DNA of 64,000 nt from JAFGRU01 sp016934985 (GTDB lineage: Bacteria > Desulfobacterota > Desulfuromonadia > Desulfuromonadales > JAAYDE01): assembly GCA_963665045.2 (NCBI GenBank), contig CAXXJQ010000003.1, forward strand, positions 682,001 through 746,000, given 5' to 3'. The first letter of the stretch is position 1. Each line of letters starts with the position of its first letter. A program made the position numbers and the translations under genes. The notes beneath the pieces were generated by a model that was given only the letters and a program-made list of their open reading frames with translations, did not search any database and was not told the DNA's origin. Of this stretch, positions 9,201 to 17,500 are shown piece after piece.

Positions 9201-9490
9201 TGCCATTGTCTGTTGCCGCCGAAAGGATTTTTGGTGAAAACAGACTTCCCAATAAACGTATTTTCCTTCATCTCCCCGACCACAATAGCGGTTTCACGGA
9301 TACGGGCGGTACCCACGCTTCCGCCATATGTGGATTGAGGGTCACGAACGCGGACCTCATCGAAATAAAATTCTACGACGACCACTTTCAGGTTGGACAG
9401 ATGATCGGACAACCCCAGTACCGGAGAAGGTAAACACCATATCAAAACGAAAAAAATGAAAAACCAGGCGCGAAAAAACGATTTTCTCAT
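6209..9490 (-). CDS. Large secreted protein with FecR-like, PDZ and TPR regions
   Basis: This 1093-residue protein begins with a clear signal peptide (basic MRKSFFR, hydrophobic core, cut probably after VLG near residue 27), so it acts in the periplasm or at the surface. ATG 9490 was chosen because the signal peptide starts there; an in-frame GTG at 9583 would add 31 residues. The first 700 residues match no family I recognise. Residues 720-797 resemble a FecR domain (scaffold value, GSVNIVDASGRNKKTIAAGQ). Residues 842-920 form a PDZ domain (GLQIG... GVKEDSPADHAGLEKGDLIL). Residues 957-1053 are two to three TPR repeats. No protease triad accompanies the PDZ domain. A periplasmic scaffold is likely; the substrate is unknown. 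It lies alone on the minus strand, downstream of the PQPEPPD gene and separated from it by a terminator. Confidence 0.75.
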   Translation of the reverse strand: MRKSFFRAWFFIFFVLIWCLPSPVLGLSDHLSNLKVVVVEFYFDEVRVRDPQSTYGGSVGTARIRETAIVVGEMKENTFIGKSVFTKNPFGGNRQWQFNVQLTFSPDGTKMKDVHISGTSYRESNLDKITASYSFSSSELKYRKSVGNKGSIGPTPVLEKYGVNPYGSYDLYGFEYLLSTTKNADPSDYRVKNGQVTLTSNESADSRQKNDRNIRSGKVPLEQFKQFTICVPSATTGLTLVDEKAVSFTLGEQYPDLPEDQAKLKFKMTGSVLEELKKHLGTKALPDVVALEGHFKVKISGGNETKNYSGSFAVRPFVHNGQYSFKNRELIFWKPLYEIFERFGKNPYDILSEYQFEAFKGKEIGNPIQVTVSFKPVKMTALTGFPRKEKNIALTDYSPTTATFRFAGKIDLARESRLRVGKDKVGWDDYVDVSLVALKYATGAEGVFTVTSAAINLIKGDIGDALFAFAPLPVELILTGQTAGRLSSGHVAHTLEAARERLKQKGFTSFSNPSDYLDNFPLWLNLEQQRFVILDACGLVHDVVPPENLHAPMFSFNIGEMMPVIFNVSLLVPAKGNAKPVWMHHNPGYSSINLRNNPYLPTRIAIGNIPASPTPEDFVRLHQSADEGLSLQVFAQNIRTSKTGSLVLSNAKGEMGIVDLGWRDDAHPILREKPYACLISGKLHVKDFEGDIGVAFFEEIYTDPQGLSGPDDMQGGSGAPRKEMLRIVPGAWIQPLGTEYVVEKNDRDKTCQVRVLSGSVNIVDASGRNKKTIAAGQQETLSAAPGNMSRLYKDVEVQTVKTKEKKNQELAQERTISAAENRPSEIPRPEPIEKRQETEPQKGSLGLQIGKHDGYGIRIYGVKEDSPADHAGLEKGDLILEVERKQFYGSGKKPEALVAFLKTLPTDRPSRFYISRNQKSFEVWIKIPAKAKESAKSKTIAAKKPAPKIKKKAPVKSTFEQGKDYLRNKQYGKAADCFKRTISTKPQQSYMYLGWASFMLNRVDDAYRYSKKAYQMDEKSALSLYFLAVSADRKNLKKEARRYYHRYLDMNYKNKAMNARAQERVDKLDKEYGRSLGGKLGKGIFSILKETSK

Positions 9491-9713
9491 GATGGCCCCC
9501 AAGCCTTGGAAAGGAAAACATTCAGAGCAGCAAGCAACCATTGTCAACATCACTTCGAAAAGTGCCCTGGGGTAAGCAGACACCGACCGGGAAGAGCATG
9601 CTTTTGTAACTATTAAATAACTCCCATTATTCTAAAATAAGAATTTCCCTTTTGTCAAAAATCTTGTCCTTGCCATAAAAAAACCTGTTTTTCCAAGGTG
9701 TTTTCCGAACAAC

Positions 9714-9742
9714 AAAAAACCTCGTCATAAGACGAGGTTTTA
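9714..9742 (-). terminator. Terminator after the PQPEPPD-repeat gene
   Basis: Hairpin AAAACCTCGTC / GACGAGGTTTT with a 4-base loop; read on the minus strand it ends in a T run. It separates the small secreted protein from the large PDZ/TPR gene. Confidence 0.85.
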
Positions 9743-9809
9743 AAAAGGGAAATATGGACACTCCCCAAAATTCAGATGGCAAGTTGAAAAACCTGCTCAC
9801 TTCCTATTT

Positions 9810-10115
9810 TTAAAACCTGTCAGGAGGTTCGGGCTGGGGTGAGAGTTGGTTTGTCCCTTTCTGGGGTGTGTCAGGGGGCTCCGGTTGCGGCCCCAGGCTT
9901 TTGGCGCCGGGGGAGGGTTTATCCGGCGGTTCGGGTTGAGGCCCCAAAGCCTTCTGGTTTGGGGAATTATTGATTTTGGGTGCCAGGATCTGCTTGGCCC
10001 CTGCCTTTGCCTTGGCTTCTGATGACCGGGCGTGCCCGATTCCACAAAGCGCCAAAGAAATGGCTGCCAGGAGTATGATGGTCCAAGCGTTTTTTAGTAT
10101 CCAATCCTTTTTCAT
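9810..10115 (-). CDS. Small secreted PQPEPPD-repeat protein
   Basis: The 101-residue product has a signal peptide (KK, then a hydrophobic core through about residue 28, ending GHA). The mature part is short and disordered, with three near-identical units of about 18 residues built on ALGPQPEPPD, SLGPQPEPPD and QLSPQPEPPD. A strong GGAGG ribosome site lies upstream of ATG 10115. Proline- and acid-rich repeats of this sort usually mediate binding or act as spacers; I do not recognise a family. The last half of the gene is duplicated as a pseudogene at 5953-6102. Confidence 0.75.
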   Translation of the reverse strand: MKKDWILKNAWTIILLAAISLALCGIGHARSSEAKAKAGAKQILAPKINNSPNQKALGPQPEPPDKPSPGAKSLGPQPEPPDTPQKGTNQLSPQPEPPDRF

Positions 10116-10233
10116 CTCCCTGTCCTCCTTTTTAAATGAATTTTATAGTTTGTAACCTTTAAGTCTGAAATGGTTCATTTTCAGGGAAAAGTTACAATTC
10201 CCAGCACAAGAAAAACAGGGATACTCCCAAGTT

Positions 10234-10347
10234 TTTTCAGGGTTTGACGACATAGTTGGACATTGTTGTGGAAACCAGCATCGGGAGCGGGGAAGTATGT
10301 TAAAATTCAGTTGTGTGCGGACGTTATTCCTTAAATCTGACCTTTCG
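10234..10347 (+). repeat. Duplicated 5' region of the SRAP gene (copy 1, remnant)
   Basis: About 114 bases match 12247-12360; the last 55 bases are identical. The match covers the upstream region and the first codons of the SRAP gene (GTG at 10313, MCGRYSLNLTF), then breaks off into unrelated sequence. It looks like the scar of the event that placed the hydrolase gene here. Confidence 0.85.
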
Positions 10348-10359
10348 GGGTGAGGCAAG

Positions 10360-10419
10360 GGTGTCAGGTCTACACATTTGACAAAATAACTATGATGTCA
10401 AATGTGTAGACCTGACACC
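10360..10419. repeat. Perfect 24-bp inverted repeat with 12-base loop
   Basis: Arms 10360-10383 and 10396-10419 (core GTCAGGTCTACACATTTGAC) are exactly complementary. It lies directly after the truncated SRAP copy, at the junction with the hydrolase region. It could be a REPIN-like element; it has no T run to suggest a terminator. Confidence 0.85.
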
Positions 10420-10650
10420 TATTCATCCACTCTGGAACGATTGGCAGAAAGAGTGGATTAGTCCTTTAGTATAACCTGCCCCCTGGATCTACCGTAAATG
10501 TAGTAATTTTTGAACACATCTATGGAAAGTAAAAAGGCGCCGAACCAAGCGCTTGAGTGGATATGGGGAACTTCGGTGGCTTCACGGACAAGCACCGTGG
10601 GGGGCCAATCAGTCCTAACGTTCGCACCAAGAAGAGATGAAGGTGGCAGT

Positions 10651-11976
10651 ATGCTGTGTGTAAATCGACCTGTGTTGTCAGGGCTTATCGGAGTGATAGC
10701 GGTTCTGGGTGTTTTGAGTCACACCTTAGCGCAAACCGGCAAACCCTTGAGCGTGGAAGAGTCCGACCCCGTAAAACAGGGCTGGATGCAGGGCTTTCCC
10801 CCGCCAGCTGAGAAGTTGATTATGCAGCCGGAATCTGATTTTTTCAGCTTCCCAAAGTTGCGATGGACGGTATGCCACATTCGGGAATTGATGCCCACAA
10901 AGCAAGTGAATAGAGGCATCGGCCCGCCGATCCCGCTGGAGTATGCAATCGATGACGGTATTGACGCCGTGAGCTTCACGCCCATGGGTGGCGGAAAATC
11001 GATGACATGGAAGGAATCCGTGCCGGCGAATTATACCGACGGCATTCTCATCCTTCAAAAGGGCCGAGTCGTTTATGAGAAATACTTCGGTTGCCTCGAT
11101 GAGATGGGCAAGCATGCGGCCATGTCGATGACCAAGTCCATTACGGGACTTCTGGCCGAGATCCTGGTGGTTGAGGGACAGCTCGACGATAAAGTTAAGG
11201 TCTCCTCAATCATCCCGGAACTCAAGGATAGCGCATTCGGCAACGCGACTGTGCGCCAAATCATGGACATGACCACAGCTCTGGACTACAGTGAGGACTA
11301 CTCTGATCCAAAGGCGGATATCTGGATCTATTCCAAGGCGGCGAGCCCATTGCCGAAGCCAAAGGACTATGAAGGCCCAAACGGCTATTTTGAGTATCTA
11401 CAAACCGTTAAGCAGGACGGCGTCCACGGTGAGGTTTTCGGCTACAGGACAATCAACACGGACGCACTTGGTTGGATTATATCGCGAGTCACAGGCAAGG
11501 ATCTTGCGCACCTGCTGTCGGAGCGTATCTGGAGCAGAATGGGCGCGGAGCAGGATGGATATATGACCGTGGATGCCAAGGGGACACCTTTTGCGGGCGG
11601 CGGACTAAGTGCAGGGATGCGAGACTTAGGGCGCATTGGATTGCTTATGCTTAACGGCGGCAAGATCAACGGGCAACAGTTGTTTCCGAAAGAGGTCACA
11701 GAAAACATCCGAGCCGGTGGCGATAAGAAAGCCTTTGCCAAGGCTGGCTACAAAACGCTTAAAGGCGGGAGTTACCGTAGTATGTGGTGGGTTTCCCATA
11801 ATAAGCATGGTGCCTTCGCTGCACGTGGTGTTCATGGGCAAACCATCTATATAGACCCGACCGCCGAAATGGTCATCGTGCGGTTCGCGTCTTTTCCCAC
11901 GGCTAAGAACGCCCAGATTGACCCGACCTCGCTGCCTGCCTATCAAGCCGTAGCGGAGCATTTGATGAAAAAGTGA
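10651..11976 (+). CDS. Serine hydrolase of the beta-lactamase/NylB (class C-like) fold
   Basis: The 441-residue product begins with a signal peptide (about residues 1-30, ending near TLAQ), so it is exported. The catalytic SxxK motif is Ser159-Met-Thr-Lys162, within AAMSMTKSITGLLAE. The conserved Tyr is probably Tyr265 in FGYRTINTDALGWI, a pattern like 6-aminohexanoate-dimer hydrolase (NylB) and related esterases rather than true beta-lactamases. A GMRDLGRIGLLMLNGG segment typical of this fold follows. ATG 10651 has a GAAGGTGG ribosome site and starts the signal peptide; an in-frame ATG at 10510 lacks both. The substrate may be an ester or amide. The gene lies between the truncated and intact copies of the SRAP 5' end, suggesting recent acquisition or rearrangement. 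Confidence 0.85.
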   Translation: MLCVNRPVLSGLIGVIAVLGVLSHTLAQTGKPLSVEESDPVKQGWMQGFPPPAEKLIMQPESDFFSFPKLRWTVCHIRELMPTKQVNRGIGPPIPLEYAIDDGIDAVSFTPMGGGKSMTWKESVPANYTDGILILQKGRVVYEKYFGCLDEMGKHAAMSMTKSITGLLAEILVVEGQLDDKVKVSSIIPELKDSAFGNATVRQIMDMTTALDYSEDYSDPKADIWIYSKAASPLPKPKDYEGPNGYFEYLQTVKQDGVHGEVFGYRTINTDALGWIISRVTGKDLAHLLSERIWSRMGAEQDGYMTVDAKGTPFAGGGLSAGMRDLGRIGLLMLNGGKINGQQLFPKEVTENIRAGGDKKAFAKAGYKTLKGGSYRSMWWVSHNKHGAFAARGVHGQTIYIDPTAEMVIVRFASFPTAKNAQIDPTSLPAYQAVAEHLMKK

Positions 11977-12246
11977 CGAGCCCATAATTATGGGCGAAGG
12001 AATAAGGATAGATAGCGCCAGGCACGAGCCGCTGTCTTATCCTGTGGTTGGGCAAGCCCCCGAAGTTTGACACCCTGTCAAATAAAAATATGGAATATCA
12101 GTAGGTTATAAATTTGAACAGCCGTTTTATGTACTACAAATTCATTTTCCCATCAGAAAGTTGCCTGGGTTCCCGGAAGGGGTCAGGAAGGGGTCAAGTC
12201 TCCGTTTGACTCTTGCTGATCGGTGAATTTGGTGCACGCCCCGGTT
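11977..12246. other. Intergenic region with palindromes and dispersed repeat
   Basis: No gene is visible. It contains a perfect 16-base palindrome GCCCATAATTATGGGC (11980-11995) just after the hydrolase stop, then an imperfect hairpin near 12003-12045. A second copy of the GGGGTCAAGTCTCC repeat lies at 12190-12243 (the first is at 5895-5952). Confidence 0.55.
12190..12243 (+). repeat. Dispersed repeat, GGGGTCAAGTCTCC type, copy 2
   Basis: Shares TCTCCGTTTGACTCTTGC and TCGGTGAA with 5895-5952. Both copies sit at junctions of duplicated segments. Confidence 0.7.
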
Positions 12247-12325
12247 TTTTCTGCGTTTGGCGATAAAGTTGGACATTGCTGTGGGATTCAGCAGTGGGCG
12301 TGGCAAAGTATGTTAAAATTCAGTT

Positions 12326-13012
12326 GTGTGCGGACGTTATTCCTTAAATCTGACCTTTCGTGATCTTCTTGAAATTTTCGGTCTCCATGACGACGGAAAT
12401 TTCGAACCTCGCTTCAATATCGCTCCGGGGCAGGCCATCCCTGCCATTCGTCAAAAAGATTCCCAACGTCAACTGGTAATGCTTCACTGGGGCCTGATTC
12501 CTTCCTGGGCCAAGGATAAAAAAATAGGCTACCGAACCATCAACGCCCGTTCGGAGACGGCCGGTTCCAAGCCTTCGTTTCGTTTCGCCCTGAAGCAACG
12601 GCGCTGCCTTATCCCTGCAAGCGGATTTTTCGAGTGGAAAAAGGATGGAAAAGTAAAACAGCCATTTTTCATTCAGAAAAAAGATGCCCTGCCCATGGTT
12701 TTTGCCGGGCTATGGGAGTATTGGGAAAACCCCCAAGATCATTCCATCGTTGAGTCCTGCACCATTCTTACTACGCAGGCAAACCGCGAGGTGGCCGAAC
12801 TTCATGATCGGATGCCGGTTATTCTGGAGCCCGGAGATTTTGATCTATGGCTTGATCCCCAACAGCAAAATATCGAAAAACTCCAACCCCTTCTTCATCC
12901 GGCGAAGGAGGGATTTTTAACCCTTAAGCCTGTTTCCACCTATGTAAACAACCCCCGCAATGAAGGAGAAAAGTGCCTGGAAGCGGCCACGGCAGAAGGC
13001 CCTCCGGTTTGA
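12326..13012 (+). CDS. SOS response-associated peptidase (SRAP, YedK/HMCES family)
   Basis: The 228-residue product starts MCGRYS. After Met removal Cys2 becomes the N-terminal residue that forms a stable thiazolidine crosslink with abasic sites in single-stranded DNA, protecting them during replication. Other family hallmarks are INARSET (about residues 72-78), CLIPASGFFEWK and HDRMPVIL with the catalytic His. The start is GTG 12326, fixed by the need for Cys at position 2; no strong ribosome site is seen. The first 12 codons and upstream region are duplicated at 10234-10347. It is followed by sthA after about 155 bases. Function is well supported by family knowledge; the damage-linked regulation is not visible here. 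Confidence 0.92.
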   Translation: MCGRYSLNLTFRDLLEIFGLHDDGNFEPRFNIAPGQAIPAIRQKDSQRQLVMLHWGLIPSWAKDKKIGYRTINARSETAGSKPSFRFALKQRRCLIPASGFFEWKKDGKVKQPFFIQKKDALPMVFAGLWEYWENPQDHSIVESCTILTTQANREVAELHDRMPVILEPGDFDLWLDPQQQNIEKLQPLLHPAKEGFLTLKPVSTYVNNPRNEGEKCLEAATAEGPPV

Positions 13013-13167
13013 TAAAAACCTCATATTTCAATGAATTAAGCGGCCTTAAATCAACTGGAAATCTTGACTGAGTGGAAAAGCAGGGTAAAGTCTACAAAAA
13101 TTAGCTGGTGGGGCATGACCATGCTGTTTTCGCAAAAACACATGTCTGATAAACGCTTGTGGAAATT

Positions 13168-14559
13168 ATGATGAAATACGATCTTGTTGTTATCGGTTCA
13201 GGGCCTGCGGGCCAGAAGGCTGCCATTGCCGCGGCTAAATCCGGCCATTCTGTCGCCATGGTCGATCGCAAGACCATGCTTGGCGGGGTGACTTTGCATG
13301 GCGGCACCATCCCCAGCAAAACTTTCCGGGAAGCCATTATCCAGTTTTCCGGGATAAAGGAGCGCGCTTTTTACGGTGACTATTATACCTATAGCGCCAA
13401 GGGAAAAATCAGTCAGGAGGAACTCCGCTTACGCGTGCGCCATGTCGAAGAGCGCGAAATGCGGGTTATCCAGGACCAGCTCAAACGCAATCGTATTGAC
13501 CTGTATTTCGGCATCGCTTCTTTCGGGGATGAGCATACGGTGGTTGTAGTCTTCCAGGACATGGAGAAAAAATTTTTGTCGGCGGAAAAAATACTTATTG
13601 CCTGCGGTACGCGGCCGGCGCGCCATTTGAGCATTCCATTTGATGGAGAGACCATTATCGATGTTGATGAGATTTTGGACTTGCCGGAAATTCCGGATGA
13701 GATGGTCGTTGTGGGTGGCGGAATTATTGGCCTGGAATACGCTTCCATGTTTGCCGCGCTGGGGGTCGAAGTAACAATTATTGAGAGAAATCCCTCTATT
13801 TTACCTTTTGTCGACAGCGAAATCGTCGAGCGCCTCATCTATCATCTGCGCAATCTGAATGTCACTTTCCGTCTCGGTGAGAGCGTCAGCAGGATAGAGA
13901 AGGATGCGAAGAATAAAGTCGTTGCCAGCCTGGAAAGCGGTAAAAAGGTAAAAGCCCAAACGCTTCTTTATGCCGTTGGAAGGCAGACCAACGCGGACAC
14001 CTTGAATCTGGAGGCCGTCGGCCTGAAAACCTACAAGCATGGCAGGCTCAGTGTAAACGACAACTTTCAGACGGAGGCGCCCCACATTTATGCGGCAGGC
14101 GATGTCATCGGTTTTCCGGCCCTGGCGGCGACTTCCATGGACCAGGGGCGCCTGGCCAGCTGCCATATGTTTGCCGGGCCGGGAACCACATGCGCTTTAA
14201 AACTGCTGCCCTATGGAATCTACACCATTCCGGAAATTTCAATGATCGGAAGAACCGAACAGGAACTTACGGAGATGAAAATTCCCTATGAGTTCGGCGC
14301 CGCCCGATTTGATGAACTGGCCAAGGGGGGGATTCTGGGGGCGAACATAGGTTATTTGAAGATTCTTTTTGATCCGCAGTCGCTGAAAATTTTTGGCGTT
14401 CATATTATTGGCGAAACAGCTACGGAGCTTATTCATATCGGCCAGGCGGTGCTGAAGCTGGGTGGTACCATTGAATATTTTCGCGACACGGTTTTCAACT
14501 ATCCGACCCTGGCCGAGGCGTACAAGGTCGCGGCCCTGGACGGTTTGAACAAGCTGTAA
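13168..14559 (+). CDS. sthA: Soluble pyridine nucleotide transhydrogenase (SthA-like flavoprotein)
   Basis: A 463-residue flavoprotein of the disulfide reductase fold. The N-terminal FAD site is GSGPAGQKAA (about residues 9-18), the NAD(P) site GGGIIGLEYA (about 180-190), and the second FAD motif is YAAGDVIG (about 310). The redox cysteines of lipoamide dehydrogenase are absent: the active-site stretch reads GGVTLHGGTIPSK, which separates SthA from other family members. SthA moves hydride between NADPH and NAD+ in the cytoplasm to balance the two pools. ATG 13168 and ATG 13171 are both possible; a tiny 18-codon frame (13115-13171) with its own GGTGGGG overlaps the start and could couple translation. 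It converges on the DUF748 gene with a 9-base gap. Confidence 0.88.
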   Translation: MMKYDLVVIGSGPAGQKAAIAAAKSGHSVAMVDRKTMLGGVTLHGGTIPSKTFREAIIQFSGIKERAFYGDYYTYSAKGKISQEELRLRVRHVEEREMRVIQDQLKRNRIDLYFGIASFGDEHTVVVVFQDMEKKFLSAEKILIACGTRPARHLSIPFDGETIIDVDEILDLPEIPDEMVVVGGGIIGLEYASMFAALGVEVTIIERNPSILPFVDSEIVERLIYHLRNLNVTFRLGESVSRIEKDAKNKVVASLESGKKVKAQTLLYAVGRQTNADTLNLEAVGLKTYKHGRLSVNDNFQTEAPHIYAAGDVIGFPALAATSMDQGRLASCHMFAGPGTTCALKLLPYGIYTIPEISMIGRTEQELTEMKIPYEFGAARFDELAKGGILGANIGYLKILFDPQSLKIFGVHIIGETATELIHIGQAVLKLGGTIEYFRDTVFNYPTLAEAYKVAALDGLNKL

Positions 14560-14568
14560 ATGCCGTGA

Positions 14569-17500
14569 TTACTGCCCGGGGGCCGGTTGCAGAACGTCGA
14601 GCTGGAGCCGGGTGGCAACGGTCTTTTGGGAAGCTTTTTCTGCCGCTGCCGCATCGCCGACGGCGACCCGCTGTTCATCGAGACCGGCGCCGGTTACGAG
14701 GTCTTGAGCAATGACTTCGGCGCGCTTTTGGGCCAGTTGCCGGAGAGGTTCTTCACCCAGTGGTTCCAGCTTGACCAGTTCGTCGAAGAGGGCCTGATAA
14801 AAGGCCGTATCCTTGCTTTCCACCCCGAGTAACGCCAGGGCGGGGTTCACCCGCTTGACTTCCTTCCCCGTAGATTTTTCGTAATCAACTTGAAAATTGT
14901 CGACGGCTTTTTTACCGGAGCGCTGGTCAAGAAGTTTTTCCAATGAACGCTGGGTTTTGGCCTGGTTGAAATCGACCGGTCCGGGTTCTTCCTCGGGCAG
15001 GAGTTCCTGCCCCATTTCGCTGGCCAGAGAGCGCTTGACCCGTTCGGTCCTTAAAGCAAGGCCGTCGCTTTCCGGGTCAAAGCGGCCCAGAACCACCAAC
15101 CGTAATTGGGGACGTTTTTCAAGGGCCTGTACCACCTTTTTCAGCTTTTCCTGCTCCGGCGGCAGTAGTTGGGGACTGCCCGGATTGAAGGCGATGGCGT
15201 CGACCTGTTCCTCGCCTCCGCCAAAGAGGCCACCCAGGGCACGGAAGGGTGAGGTGACGATATTGGTTATGATGTTGAAAAAAGCCTTCCAGATTATATG
15301 GCCGTAACTGAACTCGGGGTCATCGATGTTGCCCCGAACGGGAACGGCAAGGTCAATGACCCCGTTACTGTCCGTGAGAAGGGCAATGGCAAGATCGAGG
15401 GGAAGGCTGAGGGCATCCGGTGATTTGACCCGTTCGCCGAGAGTGAAGCGCTCCAGTATGACTCCGTTTTCACCTGAAAGCTGACCGTTTTCAATCTTAT
15501 ACCCCAAATTCAGGTTTAGGACACCGGAGGATATTTTGCGCCCGGCAAAGGTCGCCGAGTAGGGCGTAAATGACTGCATTGCTATGTTACTGAAATTCAC
15601 CTGGATGTCGGTGTGGTCCTTGGGCGCGAAGGGGCTCAGGTTGCCCTCCACCGTGGCGAGGCCGTATTGATCAACCCGACCATCGAATTTTACCGAGGAG
15701 CGGCTGGTGGGGGCGGAGGAGATGTTGGAAATTCCCCCTTTAAAATCAGTTACCCGGGCGGCGAAGGGAAAGATGAGGCTGAGGTCGCTGAAATCGACGG
15801 TGCCTTTTTCAACCCGCACAGATCCTATGCTGACCGGGAACATTTTCTGCTTTTTGCCTTTGGACGGTGGTGGTTCCGTGGCATCGCTTGCCGGGATTTT
15901 TATGGCCTCCGCCAGGTTGAGGCTGCGGTCCTTGGAAATGAGGACTTTGGCGCCGGGTTCCAGAAGTCTGACTCTTTTGATCCGCAGACGGTCCGGAGCA
16001 AGGCTGAATCTTATGTCGTCGACGGCCAGGGTCTTCCATTCCATTGCACGCTCTTTGGTTGCGGCCTCGTTTATTCTAAGCCGGTTCAGCCGTAAGGAAC
16101 CGTCGACACGAACCTGCGGACCTGATTCTTTGCCTTCATATTTCAACTTGGCTGTAGCCGATACCCTTCCGGATGCAAGAGCGAGAGTGCTGAACCTGGC
16201 CACGGCCGGTTGCAGGGGGGTGAGGTTGAAAGCGCTGATTTTGACATTCGCCTCGGCATGATCTCCGGTCGAACCCAGTTGGCCGTTGAGTTGGATATCC
16301 CCCCCCTGGGCAACCTTGAGGGCGGCATCGAACTCTATCGGTATTTTAGGGTCGTTACTGATCTTATTGACCGCCGCGCTGATGTCCTGAAAAGAATACT
16401 TTACAGGGGAATCGAAGCTGTGATCCTCGACCAGGGTTTTGAAGCCATTCACCGAAAAACTGTCGAGATGGAAAGACCAGCTCTGCCCTTCGCGTTCTGC
16501 CAGGTCCTTTTTGTCGGCTGGGGGGGACGGCGTGGCGCCGGGTTCGGCCGGGGCCAGGGCCTCAGCCAGTTGAAGTTGGCCTTGGCGATCGCGGGTTATG
16601 CGGTTTTCACCCCCGTTGACAGCGATTTTGGCGAGCTTAACGGAGCGGGCGCCGACATCAACAGTACCGTCATCCAGGGTCAGGGTATCGAGTTTTACAA
16701 GCGGGTTGTCGGCTCCTTTTGAAGCGAGGATGACATCAGTCAATTTTAAGCGCAGGTCATGAAGAGATGCTTCTGGTTTGCCGCTGCCGACGGCCGCATC
16801 AGCAGCCAGGCCAAGATTGAATCCGCCGACGGAGAGGGCCAGCGGCTTGGCGCGGCTGGCGTCCACAAAGGATGCGGCGATGTTTTCAATCTTTACGGCA
16901 GCGGTTTTCAGATGCCAGGGTGGGGCTGTGGGCGCTGCTTCGGCGGGGGGCGGGGGCGCTTCCTGCGACACTTTTTTAGGGACGACCAGGGTCTGCCAGT
17001 TGAGGATGCCCTTGTCATTCATTGCTGCCGCCACTTTGCCGTTACTGAGAAGGATTTCTGCTATGGCAACCTGTTGATTTTTTAAATCGAAACCCACCCC
17101 GGATATGGCCATGGTTTCAAGATTGACCAGGGGCTGGTTGCTGGGTTTTTCAGTCAGGGTCAGCCCTTTTAGTTCAAACTGGCCGTTGGTCAGGACCAGC
17201 TGGGGGGCATTTTCCACATAGTCGAAGCGGTAGGAGGTGTTCAAGTTGACCTCTCCCGCCGGTTTTTTCAGACGCAGTTCGTCCTGGGCAAATTGCCAGG
17301 CGGTGGCCAGTTGAAAGCCGGTCACGCTCAACTGACCTTCGGAAAAGATGGGGCGCAGGGAAACCTCCCCTTTCCAGCCGATGATGCCGCCACCGGGGAG
17401 ATCGGCTCGGATGGTATAAGGACCTTTGCACTCGGGGAGGGTCGATATTTCCTTGAATTCGAGGTTGAGGGGGGTGAAGGTCTCTTGTGCCGGGGTGGCC

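Noticed and set aside
10143..10358. A 71-codon minus-strand frame upstream of the hydrolase
   Set aside because: It covers the duplicated SRAP 5' end in antisense and has no ribosome site.
13115..13171. An 18-codon leader frame overlapping the sthA start
   Set aside because: It could couple translation, but it is too short to distinguish from chance; mentioned only under sthA.
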